Part shown: piece by piece, positions 1 to 5,715 of the stretch | How the letters are laid out: every line of letters starts with the position of its first letter | Numbering within the stretch: position 1 is the first letter of the stretch | DNA from: Gammaproteobacteria bacterium | Lineage (GTDB): Bacteria; Pseudomonadota; Gammaproteobacteria; Steroidobacterales; Rariloculaceae | Length of the DNA: 12,863 nt | NCBI GenBank assembly: GCA_016927175.1 | Contig: JAFGNC010000367.1 | Location: 1-12,863, forward strand | Direction of reading: 5' to 3' | Notes under the pieces: generated by a model | What the model saw: the letters and a program-made list of their open reading frames with translations, nothing else | Told to the model about the DNA's origin: nothing | Databases searched by the model: none | Translations under genes and position numbers: made by a program

Positions 1-107
1 CGGCGAATAGTCGCTCGGAGTGCCGCGCGATCGACATCATCGGCGACGGTTCGGTGCACCGTGACGAGGCGCCGGGCCTGTGGCGCGGAGCCGTCCTGGT
101 GCGGTAG
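1..107 (+). CDS. C-terminal end of an unidentified protein (truncated by the window edge)
   Basis: A reading frame with codons beginning at position 3 stays open from the left edge to TAG at 105-107, followed at once by an in-frame TGA (108-110). It encodes 34 residues, including the stretch AIDIIGDGSVHRDEAPGLWR. About 29 of 34 third positions are G or C, as in the clear genes of this window, and the double stop fits a true gene end. No family can be named from so short a tail. The alternative is a chance open frame, which is not rare in DNA this rich in GC. Confidence 0.45.
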   Translation, partial: ANSRSECRAIDIIGDGSVHRDEAPGLWRGAVLVR

Positions 108-285
108 TGACCGCCGGGTGCCGCTCCCGTCGCCGCGTCTCGGCACAATAATTCCAATCGGATCAGCGGCCTGCGGTTTCGCGAGAGGTGCTGCAGAGAC
201 GTGGCACGACCCTTGAAAGAGACGTACCGAGCGACTATGAAAAGTCGCGCAACGAAAGAGAAAGAGGCCTGGAGACCGGGCCGGG

Positions 286-333
286 CAATGCCGCCTGAAG
301 CGTCCTCCCCCCCGGGGCGTTTCGGCGGCATTG
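286..333. repeat. Long imperfect hairpin (inverted repeat) upstream of the small gene at 394
   Basis: The left arm 286-295 (CAATGCCGCC) pairs perfectly with the right arm 324-333. After one unpaired T at 296, 297-302 pairs with 318-323 including one G-T wobble, giving about 16 base pairs. Within the apical part, CCCC (307-310) can also pair with GGGG (314-317). No T-run follows on the + strand, so it is not a canonical intrinsic terminator. If transcribed into the leader of the gene at 394 it would form a stable 5' structure about 60 bases before the start codon. It also covers a TTG at 331 that would extend that gene, which argues against the longer start. Confidence 0.55.
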
Positions 334-382
334 TCCGTCCTGCTGCGGCGGTCGAGCGCTCTTTCGAGGAATCGACAGTACC

Positions 383-387
383 GGAAG
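383..387 (+). promoter_or_regulatory. Shine-Dalgarno for the small gene starting at 394
   Basis: GGAAG lies six bases upstream of the ATG at 394. It favours this start over the in-frame TTG at 331, which falls inside the hairpin. Confidence 0.5.
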
Positions 388-393
388 CGTGTT

Positions 394-720
394 ATGGAAG
401 ACGAAATCAGAACCGGCAGGCACCTCGGCGCGATACTCGCCGCCATCGCTGCGCTGTCGGGCCTGTCGGCGCTGACGGCCCATCGGATCGACGAGGCGCT
501 GGGCGCGGCGGAGTCCGGAGCCGGCGCCTCGGCTCGCCACGACGCGGCGAGCGCGTCGGCGGAACACGCCGGCGTGCCGGCGGCCGCGGCCGCCGACCAC
601 GCGATGCGCAGCCCGACGGCCGAGGCCCGCATGGACGACGGGGCCGGCATGGACGACGAGGCGCGCATGGACGACGACGCCGACCGGCTGTGGCTGACCA
701 TGGCCGTGCCGGCCGACTGA
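394..720 (+). CDS. Small membrane-anchored protein with an Ala/His/Asp-rich tail and MDD repeats
   Basis: I do not recognise the family. The ATG at 394 gives 108 residues. After a short acidic/basic N-terminus, residues 11-29 form a hydrophobic segment (LGAILAAIAALSGLSALTA) that could be a signal anchor. The rest should lie outside the cytoplasm and is low-complexity: Ala, Ser, His and Glu first, then three six-residue repeats MDDGAG, MDDEAR and MDDDAD (residues 80-97), then DRLWLTMAVPAD. The clustering of Met, Asp and His could bind metal ions, but that is speculation. The stop lies five bases from the stop of the convergent aldo/keto reductase gene. No competing gene lies on the other strand here and third positions are GC-rich. 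A start at 331 (129 residues) is less likely. Low-complexity sequence makes a chance frame a real alternative. Confidence 0.55.
   Translation: MEDEIRTGRHLGAILAAIAALSGLSALTAHRIDEALGAAESGAGASARHDAASASAEHAGVPAAAAADHAMRSPTAEARMDDGAGMDDEARMDDDADRLWLTMAVPAD
631..684 (+). repeat. Three tandem 18-bp repeats encoding MDD units
   Basis: Units at 631-648, 649-666 and 667-684 each begin ATGGACGACG and diverge at their ends. They are in frame with the small gene and give three acidic Met-Asp-Asp hexapeptides. Confidence 0.8.
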
Positions 721-725
721 CCGCG

Positions 726-1676
726 TCAGGACGGCAGCGTCTCGATGAACTCCACCATCCGCCGCCTCTCGGCCTCGTCCGGCAGCCGGCCGCGCGCGGC
801 GGCCATGTTGTCGATCATGTGCTCGGGCCGGCTCGTCGCCGGCGTCACGACCGTGACGGCGGGATGCGACGCGGCGAACTTCAAGAAGAACTGCGCCCAG
901 GTCTCGGCGCCGAACTCGCGCGCCCAATCCGGCACTTCTACCCCTTCGACGCGGTCCCACAGCCGCGTGCGGCCGAAGGGCATGTACACCATGACCGCGA
1001 TGCCGCGCTCCTGCGCGATCGGAAACAGCCGCTCCTCGGCGCTCAGATTGTCCACTGCGTAATCGATGCCGACGAAGTCGAGCGGCAGATTGCGCATGTA
1101 GCCTTCCAGCGCCTCGTACTGCGGCTTGAACGTCGATGTCGTGCCGACGTAGCGGATGCGCCCCTGCTCCTTGTACTCCTCGAGGATCGCGAACTGCGTG
1201 TCCATGTCCGCGATGTTGTGCACCTGGTCGAGGTCGATCGGCTCGCGGCCGAGCCGGCGCAGCGACGTCTCCACCTGCTCGCGCGCGGCCTCGGGGTCTG
1301 CCGGCGTCTGGCTGCGGAACCCGGCCACGTTCAGCTTCGTCGCCCAGAAGATCCGGTCGCGCGCTCCGAGGTTCGCGACCACGCGGCCCGCCACCTCTTC
1401 CGACGCGCCGTAGCTCGGCGCCGTGTCGAAAACGGTGCCGCCCTGCTCGAACATGGCTTCGAGGACGGCGCGGACGGCCTCGATGTCGTCGTCCCCGGCC
1501 GCTTCGCTGAAGGTCGCGGAGCTGCCGAGCCCGATGATCGGCAGCTCTTCGCCCGTTGACGGGATCGGACGCCGGATCAGCTCGCCCTGCTGCTGGGCCG
1601 CCAGCAGGCGTGGCATCAGCGCCGCCGCGGCGCAGGTCTGAGCGGTCAGGGTGAGGCAGTCGCGTCGGGTCAGCAT
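726..1676 (-). CDS. Aldo/keto reductase with a twin-arginine leader
   Basis: This 316-residue protein is an NAD(P)H-dependent aldo/keto reductase with a TIM-barrel fold. The catalytic tetrad is visible: Asp84 and Tyr89 in FDTAPSYG, Lys114 in WATKLN and His153 in DQVHN. The C-terminal cofactor-binding region appears as TVVTPATSRPEHMIDNMAAA (275-294). The family reduces carbonyls to alcohols; the substrate cannot be read from sequence. The N-terminus has TRRDCL (3-8) followed by an Ala-rich hydrophobic stretch to about residue 27, which resembles a Tat export signal. The barrel proper begins near residue 44. The ATG at 1676 is supported by AGGAGA (1682-1687 on the opposite strand) five bases upstream. 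It diverges from the DUF2254 gene and converges on the small gene at 394-720. If the leader is not used, a start at Met21 would make a cytosolic enzyme. Family call is firm, export is less certain. Confidence 0.93.
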   Translation of the reverse strand: MLTRRDCLTLTAQTCAAAALMPRLLAAQQQGELIRRPIPSTGEELPIIGLGSSATFSEAAGDDDIEAVRAVLEAMFEQGGTVFDTAPSYGASEEVAGRVVANLGARDRIFWATKLNVAGFRSQTPADPEAAREQVETSLRRLGREPIDLDQVHNIADMDTQFAILEEYKEQGRIRYVGTTSTFKPQYEALEGYMRNLPLDFVGIDYAVDNLSAEERLFPIAQERGIAVMVYMPFGRTRLWDRVEGVEVPDWAREFGAETWAQFFLKFAASHPAVTVVTPATSRPEHMIDNMAAARGRLPDEAERRRMVEFIETLPS

Positions 1677-1693
1677 CGGCGTCTCCTGAAGTT

Positions 1694-1747
1694 TTCGGTG
1701 GTATCCGCGAGTTGTCGAGCCTGTCCGTCGGCAAAATTACCACCGAA
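1694..1747. repeat. Perfect 10-bp inverted repeat between divergent genes (candidate operator)
   Basis: TTCGGTGGTA at 1694-1703 and TACCACCGAA at 1738-1747 are exact reverse complements with 34 bases between them, 44 bases centre to centre (about four helical turns). They lie just upstream of the aldo/keto reductase ribosome-binding site and between it and the DUF2254 gene. This could be a two-site operator for a looping or dimeric regulator of both genes, or an RNA hairpin in the reductase leader. No regulator gene is adjacent. Confidence 0.4.
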
Positions 1748-1809
1748 CCTTTCGGCCGGGGAAGACGGCGGCATAGGGCTCCCTACGAGCCCGCCGGACG
1801 GAGCGCCCC

Positions 1810-1818
1810 TGCTACAGT
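1810..1818 (+). promoter_or_regulatory. Candidate extended -10 element before the DUF2254 gene
   Basis: TGCTACAGT fits an extended -10 (TGn followed by TACAGT, four of six matches to TATAAT). No good -35 is visible 17 bases upstream. Transcription from it would start near 1825, almost on the ribosome-binding site GAGGA (1824-1828), giving a very short leader. This is a weak prediction. Confidence 0.3.
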
Positions 1819-1838
1819 GGGCCGAGGATGCGCCCGCC

Positions 1839-3203
1839 ATGACGTCCCGCTGGCAATGGCTGTTGAAGCAGCTCGGTCGCAGGCTTTGGTTTCGGGCCGG
1901 CCTGCTGTCGCTGCTCGCCGTCGCAACCGCGATGCTCGCGATCGTCATCGAGCCTCTCATCCCGAGCGGCCTGCCGACGCGGATCGGCGCCGACGCGGTC
2001 GACGACATCCTGAACATCCTCGCGACCAGCATGCTCGCCGTCACGACGTTCTCGCTGACGACGATGGTCTCCGCTTACGGCGCCGCGACCAACAATGTGA
2101 CGCCGCGCGCGACGAAGCTGCTGATCGAGGATCCGACGTCGCAGAACGTGCTCGCGACGTTCGTCGGCTCGTTCCTTTACGGGCTCGTCGGGATCATCAC
2201 GCTCAGCACCGGCGCCTATGGGGACGAGGGCCGGGTCGTGCTGTTCTTCGTCACGATCGGCGTCATCGCGCTGATCGTCGTGACTCTGCTCGGCTGGATC
2301 GACCACCTCGCAACGCTCGGCCGCGTCGGCGAGACGACGGACCGCGTCGAGCGGGCAGTCTCGAAGGCCGTCGCGGCGCGGATCGAGAATCCATACCTCG
2401 GCGGCCGCCGCCTCGCGGATCCCGACCGCGACGTGCCGGCCGCGGCACGGCCGCTGTACTCGCCGAGGATCGGCTACGTGCAGTACGTCGACGTCGAGTC
2501 GCTGTCGGACTGCGCCGAGGAGCACGGCGGGGAGATTTACGTCGTCTCTCCGCCCGGTGCGTTCGTCGAGCCGTCGCGCCCGCTCGCGTGGCTGCACGCC
2601 ATCGCCGGCGAGCGCGTCGAGAAGAGGATCCGGTCGGCGTTCGAGATCGACGACGAGCGCTCGTTCGACCAGGATCCGCGCTTCGGTCTGTCCGTGCTCG
2701 CGGAGATCGCATCGCGCGCGCTGTCGCCGGCCGTCAACGATGCGGGCACGGCGATCGACGTGATCGGCCGCAGCGTGCGAGTCCTGTCCATATGGGCGGA
2801 CAGCGACTCCGGCGAGCGCAACGGCGCTGCGGACCGCGGCGCGGACGGCGCCTCGGACGGCGCCGCCGGCGAGCGCGGCGAAGTGCGGTGCCCGCGCATC
2901 TTCGTGCCGCCGATCGAGGTCGGCGACTTGTTCGACGACGCGTTCTGGCCCATCGGCCGTGACGGCGCGTCGGTGATCGAAGTGCAGGTCCGCCTGCAGA
3001 AGGCGCTGCTGACGCTGTCGAAGATCGGCGGCACGCGTTTTGCGGAGCACGCGGCCCGGCATGCGCGGCTCGCGCTCGAGCGCGCGGAGCGCGCGCTCGA
3101 GCTCGAAGAGGAAAAAGAAAGGGTGCGAACGATCGCCGCCGCGACGTTGAGCCAGCAGACCGCGAGCAGGGAACGGGTCGCCGCGAAGAGCGTCGGGGCG
3201 TGA
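1839..3203 (+). CDS. DUF2254 family predicted membrane protein
   Basis: From the ATG at 1839 this is a 454-residue inner-membrane protein of the uncharacterised DUF2254 family. Four hydrophobic segments lie at about 18-40, 57-76, 104-123 and 132-153, and VTTFSLTTMVSAY (68-80) fits the family's membrane core. A large soluble part follows, with the stretch DPRFGLSVLAEIASRALSPA (279-298) leading into NDAGTA, which resembles the family's conserved DxxFGLRxLxDIAxRALSPAxND block. A low-complexity Gly/Ala/Asp insert lies at about 322-348 and a charged helix of heptad character at about 401-428. The molecular role is unknown. GAGGA (1824-1828) about ten bases upstream supports this start; the frame is open back to 1698, but a start there lacks such support. 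The stop overlaps the next gene by four bases (GTGA), so the two are probably translated in a coupled way. Confidence 0.88.
   Translation: MTSRWQWLLKQLGRRLWFRAGLLSLLAVATAMLAIVIEPLIPSGLPTRIGADAVDDILNILATSMLAVTTFSLTTMVSAYGAATNNVTPRATKLLIEDPTSQNVLATFVGSFLYGLVGIITLSTGAYGDEGRVVLFFVTIGVIALIVVTLLGWIDHLATLGRVGETTDRVERAVSKAVAARIENPYLGGRRLADPDRDVPAAARPLYSPRIGYVQYVDVESLSDCAEEHGGEIYVVSPPGAFVEPSRPLAWLHAIAGERVEKRIRSAFEIDDERSFDQDPRFGLSVLAEIASRALSPAVNDAGTAIDVIGRSVRVLSIWADSDSGERNGAADRGADGASDGAAGERGEVRCPRIFVPPIEVGDLFDDAFWPIGRDGASVIEVQVRLQKALLTLSKIGGTRFAEHAARHARLALERAERALELEEEKERVRTIAAATLSQQTASRERVAAKSVGA
3073..3103. repeat. Near-perfect GC-rich palindrome inside the DUF2254 coding region
   Basis: GCTCGAGCGCGC (3074-3085) is the reverse complement of 3091-3102. 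With the G3086-C3090 pair this gives a 13-base-pair stem and a three-base loop. It encodes the Leu/Glu/Arg/Ala-rich helix, so alternating CTC, GAG and CGC codons may explain it without any separate function. Confidence 0.6.
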
Positions 3204-5701
3204 CGGTGCGTGTGCCACACCGTCCGCGGGTTCGCCGGCGCGTCCGCGTCGCGGGCGCTGCGCTCGCGGTGTGGGCGGGGACGCATGCAGGCTCGGCGGT
3301 CGCGGAGACGCTCCTCGTGCCGGACGACTTCCGGACGATACAGGGCGCTATCGATGCCGCGGAACCGGGAGACACCGTGCTGGTCGAGCCCGGCACGTAC
3401 ACCGCGAATCTCGAGCTCGTGTCGAACGTGGACCTGCGCGGCCGCGAGGCGGCGAGGACCTTCATCGAGCCGGCGGACGAAACCGCCGCGACCATCTCGA
3501 TCGTCGGCGCGAGCGCGCTGCACGTGTCGAATCTGACGTTGAGCGACGCCTCGGTCGGAATCTTCGTATCGGGAAGCGTCGGCATCGACGTCTCCAACGT
3601 CGTGTTCGACCGCGCGACGGAGACCGGCTTGAGCGTCGACGGCGTGTCGGGCGTGAACGCCTTCAACAACGTCTTCTTCGACGACGCCACCGCCATCAGC
3701 CGCGGCTCGGCCACGACTGTCGTCGAGAGCAACATCTTCCGCCTGAACGGCGCCACCGTCGTGACGGGCACGGGCTTCGATCCTGCGGCGGGTGTGCTGG
3801 CAAACTGCTTCTCCGCGAACGTAGACGCGCAGAACGGCGAAGGCGAGGGCGTGCTCGGTCCGCGCGCTACCGTCGGCGATCCGCTGTTCGTCGATCCCGC
3901 GGCGCTGGACTTCCACCTGCGGGAAGGCTCACCGTGCATCGATGCCGGCAGCGGCACGGACGTGATCGACGAGACTACGGCCGATTCGGGCGTCTACGGC
4001 GGGCGATTCGCGGACGTCTTCCCTTACCCCGTCGCGGGGCCGACGCTGTCGGCCGGCGACACCGACGCGGATGCGATCTCGATCGACGTCAGCTGGCCGC
4101 CGAACCTCGACTACCGCGTCACGAACTCGGTCTCGCCGGGCGGCTACCTGCTGCACTACGAGCAGGGAGGCGAGGCGGGTCCGCCTTTCGAGGGCACGGA
4201 CGCCGGGGGCGGCACGATGCCTTCACCGATAGACGTCGGCGCCGCGACGTCCTTCACGCTCGAGGACCTCGAGCCGGAGTCGAGCGTGACGCCGCTCGCG
4301 CCGCGCCTCGTCGGCGCGACGGGCCGCAACGAAGGCGCGGTCGTCAGCTGGGAAGCGGCCGCGGAGGCCACCGGCTATCGCGTCTACTACGGCGTGGACG
4401 ACGTCGGCGAGAGCTTTCAGGACGTCGGCGACGTGACGAGCGCGACCGTGACGGGACTTCGCAACGGCACGACGTACCGCTTCGCCGTGGCCGCGCTGAA
4501 CCAGCCGCGTTACCACGTCGCCGTCACTGCGTACGACAACACGCAGGACCGTCACGAGAGCGCGCTCTCGGAGACTCGGACGATCGCGGTCGGCGAAGCG
4601 CGGCAGAGCCCGCGGTCGGACGAGGCGACCGCAACGCCGAGCCGGACGCAGCCTTACCCCGACCTTCCGGACGAGGGCTGCTTCATCGCGACGGCCGCTT
4701 TCGGCGCCGACTGGACCGCCGAGGTGCGAGTGCTGCGCAGGTTCCGCGACCGGTACCTGAAGGTCCACGCGCCGGGTCGCTGGCTCGTGCGGCAGTATTA
4801 CGCGCACGGGCCCGCTGCCGCGGCCGTGCTGCACGAGCACGCGGCGCTGAAGCCGTACGTCAGGGCGGCCTTGCTGCCGTGGGTGGGCCTCGCGTTTGTG
4901 CTGCTCGAGGCTCCGTTCGCGGCGGCTGCCGGCGCGCTGGCCGTGGCCGCGGCGGCCGTGCATCTCGGCCGGCGTGGAGCAGGGCGCCGGGGCGCGTCTG
5001 TCCGAGCCGCGGCCGCCGGCATCCCGATTGCCGGACTCGTGCTGGGCATGCTCGCGCTGGCACTGACCGCTGCGCCGGCCGGAGCGCAGCCGCCGGACAC
5101 TGCGCCGGCCGGAACGCGGGCGCGCTTCAGTCCCCGCTGGATGTACGAGCTGAAGGGCGGCTACCACTACCCGGATCTCGATCGCTACGAGCGCTTCTAC
5201 GGCGACGACCGCGACACGATAGCCGGCGTCGCCGGCAGCTGGCGCGTGCGCGACTGGCTCGAGGTCGGAGCCGAGATCGGCTACCTGCGCGACAAGGGCC
5301 TCGGCGCTTCGGAGGCTACCGGCGAGCCGGGCGGGGAGGTGACGCTGCGCCTGTTCCCGGCGCAGATTTTCGCGAGCTTCATCTGGCAGAGCGAGCCGGA
5401 GCGGCGCTTCGTGCCGTACGCCGGCATAGGCGTCGCAGGCGTCTGGTACGAGCAGGACGTCGCGCTCGAGCCGGGGCGGGACGGCCGCAGCGACGTCGGC
5501 CCCGCGCTCCGCGCCGGACTGCGCTACATGCTGTCGTCCACCGCGCCGGGATCGGCCGCGTCCGTCCGGCGCGACCCGATCTACCGTCGCGCGTACGTGT
5601 TCATCGAGGCGCAGCGCCTCGATACGGAGGTCGACGACATCGAGCTCGGCGGCGAGTCGTATCAGCTCGGCTTCCGCTTCGAGTTCGAGCTCGGCCGCTG
5701 A
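3200..5701 (+). CDS. Exported beta-helix / fibronectin III / CFI-box protein fused to an outer-membrane beta-barrel
   Basis: The 833-residue product starts with an Arg-rich Sec signal peptide (1-35, ending GSAVA). Residues 37-250 look like a right-handed parallel beta-helix: it opens VPDDFRTIQGAIDAAEPGDT (40-59), continues with Asn- and Val-rich rungs, and closes with DPLFVDPAALDFHLREGSPC (227-246) leading into IDAG. Two fibronectin III-like modules follow (about 281-363 and 365-465). GCFIATAAFG (493-502) opens a CFI-box C-terminal domain, normally the end of a protein, with a hydrophobic segment at about 558-588 and an Arg-rich stretch (591-602). A second signal-peptide-like segment (603-629, ending TAAPAGA before Gln630) precedes a beta-barrel domain (about 645-833) that ends in an alternating aromatic strand (YQLGFRFEFEL). 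GTG at 3200 overlaps the DUF2254 stop; GTGs at 3206 and 3212 are alternatives. An internal GTG at 4958 could start the barrel as a separate protein. Function unknown; surface or envelope role inferred. Confidence 0.85.
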   Translation: MTVRVPHRPRVRRRVRVAGAALAVWAGTHAGSAVAETLLVPDDFRTIQGAIDAAEPGDTVLVEPGTYTANLELVSNVDLRGREAARTFIEPADETAATISIVGASALHVSNLTLSDASVGIFVSGSVGIDVSNVVFDRATETGLSVDGVSGVNAFNNVFFDDATAISRGSATTVVESNIFRLNGATVVTGTGFDPAAGVLANCFSANVDAQNGEGEGVLGPRATVGDPLFVDPAALDFHLREGSPCIDAGSGTDVIDETTADSGVYGGRFADVFPYPVAGPTLSAGDTDADAISIDVSWPPNLDYRVTNSVSPGGYLLHYEQGGEAGPPFEGTDAGGGTMPSPIDVGAATSFTLEDLEPESSVTPLAPRLVGATGRNEGAVVSWEAAAEATGYRVYYGVDDVGESFQDVGDVTSATVTGLRNGTTYRFAVAALNQPRYHVAVTAYDNTQDRHESALSETRTIAVGEARQSPRSDEATATPSRTQPYPDLPDEGCFIATAAFGADWTAEVRVLRRFRDRYLKVHAPGRWLVRQYYAHGPAAAAVLHEHAALKPYVRAALLPWVGLAFVLLEAPFAAAAGALAVAAAAVHLGRRGAGRRGASVRAAAAGIPIAGLVLGMLALALTAAPAGAQPPDTAPAGTRARFSPRWMYELKGGYHYPDLDRYERFYGDDRDTIAGVAGSWRVRDWLEVGAEIGYLRDKGLGASEATGEPGGEVTLRLFPAQIFASFIWQSEPERRFVPYAGIGVAGVWYEQDVALEPGRDGRSDVGPALRAGLRYMLSSTAPGSAASVRRDPIYRRAYVFIEAQRLDTEVDDIELGGESYQLGFRFEFELGR

Positions 5702-5715
5702 GGCGCGGCCGCTCG

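Larger units (their letters stand above)
108..393. other. Intergenic region upstream of the small membrane-protein gene
   Basis: This 286-base stretch shows no convincing gene. An AT-richer patch around 145-160 contains AATAAT (147-152), which resembles a -10 box, but no good -35 lies 16-18 bases upstream, so a promoter is only possible. A purine-rich run lies at about 251-267. A long hairpin occupies 286-333. An ATG at 237 opens a long frame, but it continues deep into the antisense of the aldo/keto reductase and has an Arg/Gly-rich composition typical of a high-GC shadow, so it is not called. Confidence 0.5.

Noticed and set aside
201..1559. 452-residue + strand open frame that includes an ATG at 237
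   Set aside because: It runs antisense through most of the reductase and in a different frame over the small gene; composition is typical of a shadow.
235..1743. 502-residue - strand open frame over the reductase gene
   Set aside because: Shifted frame of the aldo/keto reductase, rich in Arg and Gly, without domain signals.
3073..3103. 13-base-pair palindrome in the DUF2254 gene as a terminator or recombination site
   Set aside because: It is inside coding sequence, lacks a T-run, and is explained by alternating Leu/Glu/Arg/Ala codons of a charged helix.
1812..3218. 468-residue - strand open frame over the DUF2254 gene
   Set aside because: Asp/Arg/Ala-rich antisense shadow; the + strand has clear membrane segments and the family motif.
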